Shown here piece by piece: positions 40,566 through 50,318 of a stretch of 64,000 nucleotides of DNA. The stretch spans positions 62,001-126,000 of the forward strand of contig JANQFG010000069.1 in assembly GCA_028277985.1 (NCBI GenBank), read 5' to 3'. This DNA comes from a bacterium (GTDB taxonomy: Bacteria; Desulfobacterota; DSWW01). Positions within the stretch are counted from its first letter, which is position 1, and every line of letters starts with the position of its first letter. A model generated the notes under the pieces. The model was not told the DNA's origin. It did not search any database and saw nothing but the letters and a program-made list of their open reading frames with translations. A program made the position numbers and the translations under genes.

Positions 40566-41696
40566 CTAAAGGTATCCGTGTTCTTCGTTCCACTTTCTGG
40601 TTTCGTCGATCATGGCATAGTAGTTTTCGATCTTGCAGTAGTTGGTGACCGAGTTGCCGGATCCTATCATGATGCCTCCTGCGGGCGTGCATGCCTCGAG
40701 AATCTGGCGGGTGCGGGCCCTGACCTCATCGGTAGACCCTCGTGCGAGAAGGTCCACGTCCACGCCGCCCAGAAGGGAAATGCGATCTCCATACCTCCTG
40801 TGCATCTCTTCGATGGGCGTGATCTTGTCCTGGAAACTGTGCAGGGCATCGATGCCCACGTCTTCGATCAGCTCTTCCAGCAGAGCGTCGATTTTACCGC
40901 AGGAATGGAAGATGAAGGGCTTTCCATTGTCGTGGCTGATCTCGACGAACCGTTTGTGTCGCGGGAGCACATGCTCGCGGAAGAAATCGGGATGGAGCAT
41001 GGTGCCCTGGTTGAAGCCCATGTCCTCCCCGTAGAAAACGGCCCCGGTTCCGGGATGTGCCGTTGCCATCTCGAGAGCTCGTTCGGTCAGGGTAGAGAGG
41101 TTCTCCAAAATATCTACAAGCAGGTCCGGCTCCTCGATGCTCTTCATCGCCATGGTTTCGAAACCCATGAGATTCCTCAACTCCTCGAAAACGCCGTTGC
41201 AGAAGATCATCTGCTTGGCACCCGTGGCGAGCTTCTCGGCCGCATACTCGATCGGCAGGATGCTGATCTCTTCCAAGGCGGGCCACGCATAGGCTTCGTA
41301 GGCCTCTCTGGAGGGAATCACCCCGCTATGCTCTTCCTGCCAGCCGCGGACCTTTCCCCCCTGCAGCGGATTCTCTTTGCGATTCCATGCTGTGTGCTTG
41401 AGGGGTACCAGGGGCGTCATGGGAACGTAATCGTAGCCCACGTTCGTGTGGAAGGCGATCGTAAGGTCCATGAGCTCGATGCCGGCTTCCATTGCGTCCG
41501 GGGTCATTTCTTCGGCCATGTTGGCGAAGTCCGCCCACGTGTCTATGGGCGATTTGATGCCCGTGGCCTCTTCCATGACCTCGATGTCCACGAGCAGCTC
41601 GACAATGGGTACGGGCCCGTCCTTTGTTTCACGGAGGAGGACCTTGAGAAAGTGCTCGAAATCCGGTTGTTTCTTGAAGGGTCTGTCGATTCGCAT
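40566..41696 (-). CDS. URO-D-family corrinoid methyltransferase with zinc-binding motif
   Basis: This 376-residue protein resembles MtaA/MtbA/CmuA-type methyltransferases that move a methyl group between a corrinoid protein and an acceptor. FIFHSCGK gives His264 and Cys266, and Cys336 lies 70 residues later in ILEACTPAGG, matching the His-x-Cys...Cys zinc site. It is the only URO-D protein in the window with this site and the only one paired with a corrinoid protein. The start at 41696 follows AAGGGAG and lies about 47 nt from the predicted transcription start of operator site C. Methyl donor and acceptor are unknown. Confidence 0.9.
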   Translation of the reverse strand: MRIDRPFKKQPDFEHFLKVLLRETKDGPVPIVELLVDIEVMEEATGIKSPIDTWADFANMAEEMTPDAMEAGIELMDLTIAFHTNVGYDYVPMTPLVPLKHTAWNRKENPLQGGKVRGWQEEHSGVIPSREAYEAYAWPALEEISILPIEYAAEKLATGAKQMIFCNGVFEELRNLMGFETMAMKSIEEPDLLVDILENLSTLTERALEMATAHPGTGAVFYGEDMGFNQGTMLHPDFFREHVLPRHKRFVEISHDNGKPFIFHSCGKIDALLEELIEDVGIDALHSFQDKITPIEEMHRRYGDRISLLGGVDVDLLARGSTDEVRARTRQILEACTPAGGIMIGSGNSVTNYCKIENYYAMIDETRKWNEEHGYL

Positions 41697-41749
41697 GCTC
41701 GAATCTCCCTTGGGGGGTTGCGGGAAAGGCCAGCTTCGTCCACCTACGA

Positions 41750-41778
41750 TATGTAACATACATGTTAATCTAATGCAA
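41750..41778 (-). promoter_or_regulatory. Promoter with embedded operator (site C) for the methyltransferase pair
   Basis: On the minus strand TTGCAT (41773-41778), 17 bp, TACATA (41750-41755). The operator GTAACATACATGTTAA is at 41753-41768, differing from the others by one central base. Geometry is the same as at sites A, B and D. Confidence 0.72.
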
Positions 41779-41820
41779 GAGGAAAATGGGGCCTGTTCCA
41801 TTGTAATTGATCTTTTGTTG

Positions 41821-41849
41821 TTGATCTAGCGTAACATACGTGTTAATAG
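41821..41849 (+). promoter_or_regulatory. Promoter with embedded operator (site D) for the GH13 operon
   Basis: On the plus strand TTGATC (41821-41826), 17 bp, TAATAG (41844-41849). The operator GTAACATACGTGTTAA is at 41831-41846. It is 78 bp from site C, so two repressor dimers could control the divergent methyltransferase and GH13 operons together. Confidence 0.75.
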
Positions 41850-41949
41850 GAGAACGGATATCGGTCCTACCTTGTAGGGTGGGCCAAAGGGTGATAAGAA
41901 TCATAGCCGGGCGAGTCAGGCGCGCGAATCGGAAGGAGAGGGTCGAGAC

Positions 41950-43608
41950 ATGAGTGGCCGAGAGAGAGATTCCGAAAAATGGTGGAAGACCGGCGTCGTG
42001 TATCAGATCTATCCGATGAGTTTCATGGACGGAAACGGGGACGGGGTTGGGGACCTGAAGGGGATCGTCTCGAAGCTCGACTACCTGAACGACGGGACCG
42101 GAACATCGCTTGGGATCGACGCGATCTGGCTCTCTCCGATCTACCCTTCGCCCAACAAGGACTTCGGCTACGACATAAGCGACTACCGGGGCATCGATCC
42201 CCGATACGGGAGCCTGGAAGACTTCAAAACTCTGCTCAGAGAGGCTCACGATCGGAACATCCGGATCGTCATGGACCTGGTGATCAACCACACCTCGAAT
42301 GAACACCCCTGGTTCATCGAGGCCTGCAAGGGCCGCGAGAATCCTTACCATGACTGGTACATGTGGCACGAGGGAAAGAAGGGGAAGGCGCCGAACAACT
42401 GGTTTGCCGCTTTTGATCGAAAGGCCTGGTGGTGGGTCGAGGACGTCCGGAAGTTCTATCTTTCCACCTGGTGTCGATACCAGCCGGAAGTGAACTGGCG
42501 GAATCCTGAGTTGAAGCAGGCCATGTTCGATATGATGCGGTTCTGGCTCGACCTGGGAGTGGACGGGTACAGGATCGACGTGATCAACTGGTTCATCAAG
42601 GACGATCGGTTTCGATCGAATCCGTACAGGCTGAGTTTGAACCCGCCCGACTACCAGAGACACATCTATGACCGCAACCGTCCGGAGATCCATGATCTCT
42701 GCCGCGAGATCCGAGGGGTCGTGGATGCCTACCCGGGTCGATTCGCCCTGGGAGAGGTCTTCACCGACTCCGCGGAGGAAGCCGCCTCCTACTACGGCGA
42801 TGGTGACGAGCTCCACATGGCCTTTAATTTCGAGTTCCTGTTCCAGAAATGGGGGGCATCGAATTTCCTGGGCGTGATCGACAAATGGGACGGTCTTCTT
42901 GGAGACAAGGGGTGGCCGACCTACACCCTGTCCAATCATGACCTGCCGGGGCGTCACTACAGCCGGTATGCGAAAGGGGATGAGACGGACAAGCGGGCAC
43001 GGGTTGCGGCCGCCATGCTGCTCACCCTGAGGGGAACTCCCTTTCTCTACTATGGAGAGGAGATCGGGATGTCGAACCGGAAGATCCCGAGGAAGACGAT
43101 ACAGGACCCCATGGGGAAGAAGTTCTGGCCCATACTGAAGGGTCGGGATCCGGGACGGACGCCCATGCAATGGAACGCTTCCTCCCACGCGGGGTTCTCC
43201 ACTACTGAGCCGTGGCTGCCCGTTCACCCGAACCACACGGTCGTCAACGCTGAGAAGGAGGCCGGGGATCCGGGGTCGATCCTGTCTTTCTATCGTGAGA
43301 TGATCTGGCTGCGAAAGAAAACCCCCGCTCTCTGTCAGGGGTCTTATCGCCCGTTGGTATCCGGTCGGACGGACTACCTTGCCTACCTTCGGTCCAATCC
43401 AGAACAGACGGTCCTGGTGTTGCTGAATTTTGTCGGCAAGCCAGTGCCGGCTCTGCTGAGCGGACACCAGACCGAGGTTTCGCGGGGAAACTGGGAAGTC
43501 CTTTTCGGGACGGACCGGGCAAAGGGAAATCGGATGGAGCTGTCTTCGGGATTGAGTTTGAGAGGATACGAGGTGCTGATACTGGAAGAAAAGGGAGGGT
43601 CGGCATGA
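41950..43608 (+). CDS. GH13 alpha-glucosidase / oligo-1,6-glucosidase
   Basis: This 552-residue protein has the GH13 regions in order: DLVINHTS, GVDGYRIDVIN with nucleophile Asp210, FALGEVF with acid/base Glu269, and LSNHDLPGRH with the stabiliser Asp331. QPEVNWRNPE and the conserved VVYQIYPMSFMDGNGDG are typical of oligo-1,6-glucosidase/alpha-glucosidase subfamilies. There is no signal peptide. It is the first gene of a seven-gene operon and overlaps the GH4 gene by 4 bp. Confidence 0.95.
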   Translation: MSGRERDSEKWWKTGVVYQIYPMSFMDGNGDGVGDLKGIVSKLDYLNDGTGTSLGIDAIWLSPIYPSPNKDFGYDISDYRGIDPRYGSLEDFKTLLREAHDRNIRIVMDLVINHTSNEHPWFIEACKGRENPYHDWYMWHEGKKGKAPNNWFAAFDRKAWWWVEDVRKFYLSTWCRYQPEVNWRNPELKQAMFDMMRFWLDLGVDGYRIDVINWFIKDDRFRSNPYRLSLNPPDYQRHIYDRNRPEIHDLCREIRGVVDAYPGRFALGEVFTDSAEEAASYYGDGDELHMAFNFEFLFQKWGASNFLGVIDKWDGLLGDKGWPTYTLSNHDLPGRHYSRYAKGDETDKRARVAAAMLLTLRGTPFLYYGEEIGMSNRKIPRKTIQDPMGKKFWPILKGRDPGRTPMQWNASSHAGFSTTEPWLPVHPNHTVVNAEKEAGDPGSILSFYREMIWLRKKTPALCQGSYRPLVSGRTDYLAYLRSNPEQTVLVLLNFVGKPVPALLSGHQTEVSRGNWEVLFGTDRAKGNRMELSSGLSLRGYEVLILEEKGGSA

Positions 43609-45038
43609 CCAGAATTGCGATGATCGGTGCGGGGAGCGTCGAGTTTTGCCAGAGGCTCGTCAAGGACTGCCTCTGCTACGAGTCGATGGCGGACGTGCAC
43701 TTTGCCCTGATGGACGTGGACGAGAAGAGGCTCCAGACGACGCACCGGGTGGTCGAAAACATGCGCGAGCAGAACAAGCTTGGTTGCACGTTCTCAGCAA
43801 CCACCGACAGACGCGAGGCCGTGGATGGGGCGGACTGCGTGATCACGATGATCAGCGTTGGGGGGAATGAAGCTCTGAAGCACGATATCCAGATTCCCTT
43901 GAAACACGGTGTAGACCAATGCGTGGGGGACACCCTCAACCCGGGCGGCATCTTTCGAGGCTTGAGGCATGTGCCGCCCCTTCTGGATATTGCCCGGGAC
44001 ATGAGCGAACTTTGCCCGGATGCTCTGTTTCTGAACTACGCAAACCCGATGGCCATCTGTTCCTGGGCGGTACAGGAGTCCTTCCCCGAGATTCAGAGTA
44101 TCGGCTTGTGTCACGGCACACGACATACCACGAAGCTCCTGAGCAGATGGCTCGACCTGCCCGTAGAGGAGGTGGATGCATTGACCGCCGGCATCAATCA
44201 CATGGCCTGGTATCTGAAGTTCACGCACAAGGGCAGGGATCTGTATCCACGCATGTGGGAGAAGCTGGACCGGGAAGGCCCGATAAAGCTCGAGCAGTAT
44301 CGATTCGAAATCATGAAGGCCACCGGCCATTTCTGTACCGAGAGTCCGGGTCACTCCTCGGAATACCTTCCGTACTTCCGGCATCGCAGGGACTTGAGGG
44401 AGCTCTTCGACGGCCCCTGGCTCTTCGGGGAAACGGCGGGGTACCTGAACGAGCAGCTGAGGACCACGGATCGATACGAGGCCGAGATGGCGGCCATGGC
44501 GTCAGGGGAGACGCCGGTTCCATACGTTGCCGGAAAGAAGTCCGAGGAATACGCCGCGGAGATCCTGAACGCCCGACTGACCGGCGTACCCTTTCGATTC
44601 GCGGGCAACGTGTTGAACAAGGGGTTCATCACGAATCTGCCCAACGACTGTTGCGTGGAAGTGCCGGTCTTCGTGGATCACGAAGGATTCCATCCAACCC
44701 ATGTGGGTGCCCTCCCCAAGGTGTGCGCTGCTCTGTGCCGTTCGAACATCTCGGTCCAGGAGCTTGCCGTGGATGCGGCCCTTAACGGCGATTACGAGGC
44801 GGCCTATCACGCGTGCCTGATGGACCCGGCGACAGCCGCAGCCCTCGCCCCACACGAAATACGCAACATGGTGGACGAGATGTTCGAGGCCGAAATGGAG
44901 TGGTTGCCTCAGTTTCAGGGCAAGGAGCCCACAAGTCCCGGAGCCAGAATGGCCAGGCTGGAATCAGGTGCCAAGGAACTCAAGCTGGGGGACGACGTAT
45001 ACGGAAAACTCCTGCTGGAGGGATATTCCTGGGGATGA
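43605..45038 (+). CDS. GH4 glycosidase, alpha-galactosidase-like
   Basis: This 477-residue GH4 protein has IAMIGAGSVEFCQRL as the NAD motif, LNYANPMAICSWA, GLCHGTRH with Cys169 and AGINHMAWYL with His199 as metal ligands. The NPM and GINHMAW wording resembles MelA-type alpha-galactosidases or alpha-galacturonidases more than alpha-glucosidases. It overlaps both neighbours by ATGA, so it is translationally coupled to GH13 and GH38. It is strongly diverged from the GH4 at 22694 and probably has a different specificity. Confidence 0.93.
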   Translation: MTRIAMIGAGSVEFCQRLVKDCLCYESMADVHFALMDVDEKRLQTTHRVVENMREQNKLGCTFSATTDRREAVDGADCVITMISVGGNEALKHDIQIPLKHGVDQCVGDTLNPGGIFRGLRHVPPLLDIARDMSELCPDALFLNYANPMAICSWAVQESFPEIQSIGLCHGTRHTTKLLSRWLDLPVEEVDALTAGINHMAWYLKFTHKGRDLYPRMWEKLDREGPIKLEQYRFEIMKATGHFCTESPGHSSEYLPYFRHRRDLRELFDGPWLFGETAGYLNEQLRTTDRYEAEMAAMASGETPVPYVAGKKSEEYAAEILNARLTGVPFRFAGNVLNKGFITNLPNDCCVEVPVFVDHEGFHPTHVGALPKVCAALCRSNISVQELAVDAALNGDYEAAYHACLMDPATAAALAPHEIRNMVDEMFEAEMEWLPQFQGKEPTSPGARMARLESGAKELKLGDDVYGKLLLEGYSWG

Positions 45039-47521
45039 GGGAGAAAGGGCAGGGGCAGGATCGATCCTCTGACGCGAGAGCTTCCGGCTCTTGTGGTTTC
45101 TCCCGGAAAAAGGGAGAAACGGAAGCTGCAATCCGGGCGCGCCTGGGGATCCCGGACGATGCCCGGCGTGTCCTCGTCCTGGCCGAATCGAGCCATTGGG
45201 ACCCGAACTGGCTTCTGACCTCCGAAGAATACTTCAGGTTTCGGGTTCGAAGGGTCCTCGACAGAGCCCTGCGAGAGCTCGAAGCAGATCCCCGGAGGGT
45301 CTTCAGCGTCGAATGCGTGTTTTTCCTCAAGATGTACTGGGACCGAAGGGCGGAAAACCGGGACGCGGTTCGACGACTCGTCAACGAGGGTCGCCTCAGG
45401 CTTACCGGCAGCGGCATGACCACGCCGGACACCCTCCTGCCGGAGACGGAAACCATCCTGCGGGACTACGTTCTCGGACAGGACTGGCTCCGACAGAACG
45501 GCATGACCCAGGAGCCTTGCCTGGCCTATCTGCCGGACAACTTCGGGCTCTCGCCCACCGTGCCGACGATCCTCAATGCTCTGGGCTTCACCATGGCCTC
45601 GGTTTGCCGGATCGACGGTTCCTACTTTCCCGGGGCGGACTACGCGGGGGCCTCGAGTTTTCCCAGACCCGGGTCTTCGGCCGAGTTACTCTCCAAGGAA
45701 CTCAAGACCACAGACTTCATCTGGGTCGGACCGGACGGGTCACGCGTGCTGTGTCACTGGAACCCGTTTACTTACGGCCAGGGCGACATGATCGCTTCCA
45801 GGGGGCTGGCCAGGATATTGGGCCTGACCCTCGGGATTCCGGACCGGTCCGCTGCGAACGTATCGAGCAAGATCGACAGGTTTGTCCGCCAGCTTTCCCC
45901 GTTAGCCAGGACGCCGTACCTGTTCTGCCCCATCGGCTTCGACTTCAACAGCCCGATTCGTGAGCTGATACCCCTTCTAGATGAATACAACCGCCGGACC
46001 TACCCGGAGAGCGGCATTTTCGCTGTCAACGCGGGGATGGATGACTATCTGGACCTGGTGGCCTCCCATCCGGAGGAAATCCCGGAGCTTCCCCTCGACA
46101 TGAATCCCTACTGGATGGGTTTCTATGCGTCCCGACCCGAGATGAAGCAGCGGTGCAAGCGACTGGCCAGAGACCTGGTGGCGGCGGAAGAGCGTCTCGC
46201 TTTGGAAGCTGGGGACGGCAAAGCGCTGCTCGAAGAGCTGAAACCTGCGTGGGAAACTGCGGTGGTGGCAAACCACCACGACTTCATTACCGGGACATCA
46301 CCGGAAAGGGTGTGGAAGAAGGAGCAGAGGCCGTGGCTCGTCGAAGCACAGCGCAGGGTGGACCGTGTGGCTGAACGGGCAATCCGGATCTCCCCCTCGT
46401 CGGTACCGGAGGTGCAGGAGGTTGAACCACCTGCCTGGTCCCTGGACAAGGGCATCCTTCATGTAGAAACGCGGCACTACAAAATCGAAGTGTCGGAGGC
46501 ACTGGGAGGATGCATCTCCAAGTGGACAGATCCTGACGGCAAGCAGGCGTTTCTGGCCGGTGCGGGAAACGATGCGATAGCGTATGAGGATTCGGGCGGG
46601 CTCTGGCGAATGGGACACGAATTCGCAGGGGGCACCTTTCGACCACGGGAGTATTCCTCCCGCGGAGCCGCCACGATTCGGGCTTCGCTGAAACACGGGG
46701 TCCTGCGAGCCGAAGTGGAGTCATACCTCGAGGGCAGGAGGCTTCTGCGCTCCATGCTGTTCAGGGCGGACTCCCCCTTTGTCCGGATGGAAATCAAGGG
46801 GTCAGCGCTCAAACGAAGAACCGTCACCTGCCGTTTTCCCGCTCTTCTGAACCCTGCAGAGGTGCAGATGGATGTCCCCGGCGGAGTGGTTTCTCGGCCT
46901 CTGGTCAAGATCTACGATCCGACCTTCTGGGCCGCCTCGAGCTTTGCCCATCTCGTGGACCCGGCCACCGAGGGTGGCGTGGCGGTGTTCATGGCAGGTC
47001 CCGCGAGTATCCGTGCAGCGGGGAATGGGATCGCCGAATGGGTCGCACTTAGGAATGCGCCGAGGGAGAGGGCTTTCGGGTTTCTGCCCGTTCTCGCACA
47101 CCCGGCCTATGGCGAGGTCAATGAAGAGACCAGCCTTGTCTATGCAGTAGGCTTCACCCAGGGGGGAGACTGGCACGCGAACAGGCTTCATGTCCTTGCG
47201 GATCGGGTTCTTTCGGAGAGCTTCGCAGATCCAGGGGTCCAGGACCCGGAGACACGATCGGACGCGGCCTTCTCGACCGGAAGCGAGGACGTGAGGATCC
47301 TTGCCGTAAAACCGGCCGGCAACGGTGACGGGATCATCGTCAGACTGCAATCGTTCGGAAGGAAGATCTCGCGCCTCGCATGCAATGGCAAGGAAATCGA
47401 CAGAGCGGTTCTGTGTGACGCGCGAGAAGGAGATCTGGAGGAAATTCCCTGCAAGGAAGGCCGCGCGGAAGTCCGGTTTGTCTCCGCAATCGCCTCCGTG
47501 CGGATATTTCTACGTGAATGA
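45035..47521 (+). CDS. GH38 alpha-mannosidase
   Basis: This 828-residue retaining enzyme contains SSHWDPNW (His54 and Asp56, zinc ligands) and LPDNFGLSP with nucleophile Asp168. NHHDFITGTSPERVW at 413-427 supplies further zinc ligands. The C-terminal beta-sandwich (about 470-828) is the GH38_C domain. Start: the ATG overlapping the GH4 stop. The frame is open for 74 codons further upstream inside GH4, which is not coding. No signal peptide. Substrate could be mannosides or other alpha-linked sugars. Confidence 0.93.
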   Translation: MREKGQGQDRSSDARASGSCGFSRKKGETEAAIRARLGIPDDARRVLVLAESSHWDPNWLLTSEEYFRFRVRRVLDRALRELEADPRRVFSVECVFFLKMYWDRRAENRDAVRRLVNEGRLRLTGSGMTTPDTLLPETETILRDYVLGQDWLRQNGMTQEPCLAYLPDNFGLSPTVPTILNALGFTMASVCRIDGSYFPGADYAGASSFPRPGSSAELLSKELKTTDFIWVGPDGSRVLCHWNPFTYGQGDMIASRGLARILGLTLGIPDRSAANVSSKIDRFVRQLSPLARTPYLFCPIGFDFNSPIRELIPLLDEYNRRTYPESGIFAVNAGMDDYLDLVASHPEEIPELPLDMNPYWMGFYASRPEMKQRCKRLARDLVAAEERLALEAGDGKALLEELKPAWETAVVANHHDFITGTSPERVWKKEQRPWLVEAQRRVDRVAERAIRISPSSVPEVQEVEPPAWSLDKGILHVETRHYKIEVSEALGGCISKWTDPDGKQAFLAGAGNDAIAYEDSGGLWRMGHEFAGGTFRPREYSSRGAATIRASLKHGVLRAEVESYLEGRRLLRSMLFRADSPFVRMEIKGSALKRRTVTCRFPALLNPAEVQMDVPGGVVSRPLVKIYDPTFWAASSFAHLVDPATEGGVAVFMAGPASIRAAGNGIAEWVALRNAPRERAFGFLPVLAHPAYGEVNEETSLVYAVGFTQGGDWHANRLHVLADRVLSESFADPGVQDPETRSDAAFSTGSEDVRILAVKPAGNGDGIIVRLQSFGRKISRLACNGKEIDRAVLCDAREGDLEEIPCKEGRAEVRFVSAIASVRIFLRE

Positions 47522-47593
47522 TGCCAAGGGATTCCCGCCCCTCCTGAAAACTGTGGGGGCAGGCTCTGCGCGGGAACGACGGACGGGAGAAGC

Positions 47594-48883
47594 ATGCTGA
47601 CTCATAGAATGCCGAACGGGGCCGAAATCACGATTCCGGACGAGGACATCCACATTCTCCGGGATCTCGCCGAGAAGGTTGCTGCGGTGGCCGCCTTGCC
47701 GGAACAGCAGGAGAGGAAGGAACTCTGGCGAAAGGTGAACGGGCTCGATAAGCCACGACCGGCCGTTCTGATAAGGATGGACGAAGTTCCGTGGCACGAG
47801 ATGGATGTTGACGGAGAAATGAAACTCAGGACGACGAACCCATTCTCCCAGCTTCACGAAAAGGAGTTGCGCCAGATACTCTACCATTCGGAGCACATGG
47901 CCTGCGACATGGTGGTGGAACCGATTCTCTACTCGTTGATCGCGGTGGCAGATACGGGATGCGGGATCGAGACGGAGGAGGACCTCCTGCCCCAATCGGA
48001 AGAAGGGGCGGTCTTTTCCCACCACTACAAGCCTCAGATCCGGGATGAGAAAGACCTCGATAAGATCCAGGCCCCGCAGGTGACTCATCTGGAGGACATC
48101 ACGGAAGGGATATATGAGCTGCGGAGCGAGATTTTCGGCGGAATCCTCGAGGTCAAGAAACGTGGCGTCAACCAGGGATTCTTCTTTCCCTGGGACGAGC
48201 TGGTCACCTGGTGGGGGCCGGAGCAGGCCCTCATGGATCTGGTCGAGAAGCCCGAGCTGGTCCACGAAGCCATGGAGCGTCTCACCCGAGCCTACCTTTC
48301 ACGCGTAGACCAGTGGGAAGAGCTGAACCTCCTCACCTTGGATGAAGGCCACTATTATACCGGCTCTGGTGGCTTGCCCTACACGGACGAGTTGCCTGGG
48401 CCAAACGTGGACTCCTCCGAGCATGTGAAGACAGATAACCTGTGGGGATATTCGACCGCACAGATCTTCACCGCCGTCTCTCCCACGATGCACGAGGAGT
48501 TCTCCTTACGCTACGAGAAGCGCCTGCTGGAGCGGTTCGGCCTGAACTACTACGGCTGTTGTGAGGCCCTTCATCACAAGGTGCATCTGCTCCGATCCAT
48601 ACCCAACCTCCGCAAGGTCTCGATGAGCCCCTGGGCAGATATCGAAAAGGGGGTGGAAGCAATCGGAGAGGACTACGTCCTTTCCATCAAACCAAGCCCT
48701 GCCGTGTTCGCACGCGCATGGAACCCGGATAGGGTCCGAAAGGAATTGGAGCAGATCGTGGAGAAGACGCGAGGCTGTTCGGTCGAGATCATCATGAAGG
48801 ATATCTCCACGGTGAGCTGCAAACCGGAGCGTCTCCGGGAATGGGCGAATCTGGCCATGTCGGTAGTGAAGAGCGTGGAGTGA
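47594..48883 (+). CDS. URO-D/methionine-synthase-fold protein
   Basis: This 429-residue protein is longer than the other URO-D paralogs here. It carries NYYGCCEALHHKVHLL, a Cys-Cys motif found in a branch of URO-D-like proteins; these cysteines and the following His residues could bind a metal. SMSPWADIEKGVEAIGEDYVL follows at the equivalent barrel strand. It sits 72 bp after GH38 and 14 bp before the GH29-like gene. RBS: GGGAGAAGC. It may transfer methyl or methyl-like groups, but this rests only on fold. Confidence 0.78.
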   Translation: MLTHRMPNGAEITIPDEDIHILRDLAEKVAAVAALPEQQERKELWRKVNGLDKPRPAVLIRMDEVPWHEMDVDGEMKLRTTNPFSQLHEKELRQILYHSEHMACDMVVEPILYSLIAVADTGCGIETEEDLLPQSEEGAVFSHHYKPQIRDEKDLDKIQAPQVTHLEDITEGIYELRSEIFGGILEVKKRGVNQGFFFPWDELVTWWGPEQALMDLVEKPELVHEAMERLTRAYLSRVDQWEELNLLTLDEGHYYTGSGGLPYTDELPGPNVDSSEHVKTDNLWGYSTAQIFTAVSPTMHEEFSLRYEKRLLERFGLNYYGCCEALHHKVHLLRSIPNLRKVSMSPWADIEKGVEAIGEDYVLSIKPSPAVFARAWNPDRVRKELEQIVEKTRGCSVEIIMKDISTVSCKPERLREWANLAMSVVKSVE

Positions 48884-48897
48884 TTCCGGGGGGAGAG

Positions 48898-50274
48898 ATG
48901 ATAGGACAGATTATCGGCACACGTCTGATTCTCGAAGTGCTCGGCAGCCTCTTCACGTTCGGCATGCGGGCCCTGAGGCTGCTCTTTCGTCCGATGCAGA
49001 TCGTCGGTAACGATGCAGATACACCCTGGTGGCGGAAGCCCGGGCTCGCGATTATGTACCAGATCGAGTCTCGCCCCGGTTGGGGATGGGACAGGGACTA
49101 CGAGAAGTTCAATGCAAGCCTGATCGACTCGGAGGGGAACTGCACGTTCAAAGGCCAGGATTGCAGAATCGACGAATGGATGAATCTGAGTAGAAAAGCA
49201 TGCGTCGACTATCATTCCTTCGAGGCGAAGTGGCACGATGGGATCTGCTGGTTTCGCACCACCTCGACGGAATGGAAGACCGACAAGGACCACGCCGGGG
49301 AGTTTGCGGTGAAGAGCAAACGGGCCGGGATCCCCTTCATGTATTACTATTCCTCGCTCTTCGATCACAACCCTCGGTTCGACGCCGTCCAGCCGAACCG
49401 GCACGTCACCATGTCCTTCATCGGAAAGGTGAAGGGGGCCGGCTATCTCGAATACCTGGAACATCACTATGATGAGATCATGAGCCAGTGCGAACCGGAC
49501 GGGATGTGGCTGGACTGGTACTGGCCGGGGGACAGGACCACGGATCGTTCGATCGAGATCTTCAGGAATCGATACCCCCATGTACCCATCGCCTTCAACA
49601 TCAGCAACCTGTTCTGGAGTGCCTACGGTCGGATCGATTTTACGTCAGGTGAGGCTCATGTGCTGGATGGACCCTATATGGGGTTCAACGGAGAGTTCGT
49701 CGTCTTCAAGAGTGCCTGGAAATGGGCCAATTTGAATCGAAGGCTTTTCGACCACGCCTGGGAACTGTGCACGCCTGCCGGCAAGTGGTGGCAGGACCCG
49801 ACGCTCCGGGAGGATCCGCGAGACCTGTTGCGGATGGCCGCGATCATTCTTGCGTGCGGGGGCAAACTGCACATCGGAGCTACCGTGATGATGGACGGAA
49901 CGATCTTCCCGGACCAACAGGAGCAACTCGAGATGCTGGGAGGGTGGTACGGTCCTCGAAAAGAGTACTTCCGACAGGGGAGGGCGCTTCGGTACAGGCG
50001 GTCCACGCCCCCGGGCGTGAGCGTATCCGCCAAGGACACGAAGGTTGTTGCCACCGCCTTCAAAGACGGGTATCTTCTTCATCTGATCCACATGACGGGG
50101 AAGCTGGAGGATCTTTCCGTGTGTTTGAAAGGACATCTGTGGCGAAATGCGACAGAGGTCCTCCTGGAGCCTGCACACAAGACTGTGGACACTCGTATCG
50201 ACAGCGATGAAACGACCGTTCGAATCCCGTCGGGTGATATGGATCCTGTCGACACCATCCTGTTCGTGCGCTAG
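48898..50274 (+). CDS. GH29-like glycoside hydrolase (alpha-L-fucosidase superfamily, divergent)
   Basis: This 458-residue protein starts at an ATG preceded by GGGGGGAGAG. The N-terminal 40 residues are hydrophobic/amphipathic (MIGQIIGTRLILEVLGSLFT) and may attach to the membrane rather than be cleaved. VDYHSFEAKWHDGICWFRTT resembles the GH29 barrel strand that reads YxxLTxKHHDGFxLW. GMWLDWYWPGD gives Asp206 at the position of the GH29 nucleophile. The acid/base residue is not obvious. The family call is therefore moderate; fucosidase activity is not proven. Confidence 0.66.
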   Translation: MIGQIIGTRLILEVLGSLFTFGMRALRLLFRPMQIVGNDADTPWWRKPGLAIMYQIESRPGWGWDRDYEKFNASLIDSEGNCTFKGQDCRIDEWMNLSRKACVDYHSFEAKWHDGICWFRTTSTEWKTDKDHAGEFAVKSKRAGIPFMYYYSSLFDHNPRFDAVQPNRHVTMSFIGKVKGAGYLEYLEHHYDEIMSQCEPDGMWLDWYWPGDRTTDRSIEIFRNRYPHVPIAFNISNLFWSAYGRIDFTSGEAHVLDGPYMGFNGEFVVFKSAWKWANLNRRLFDHAWELCTPAGKWWQDPTLREDPRDLLRMAAIILACGGKLHIGATVMMDGTIFPDQQEQLEMLGGWYGPRKEYFRQGRALRYRRSTPPGVSVSAKDTKVVATAFKDGYLLHLIHMTGKLEDLSVCLKGHLWRNATEVLLEPAHKTVDTRIDSDETTVRIPSGDMDPVDTILFVR

Positions 50275-50318
50275 TCCTGGAGCGGTGATTTCGGCAACCG
50301 CCACGGTGGGGGAAAGAA

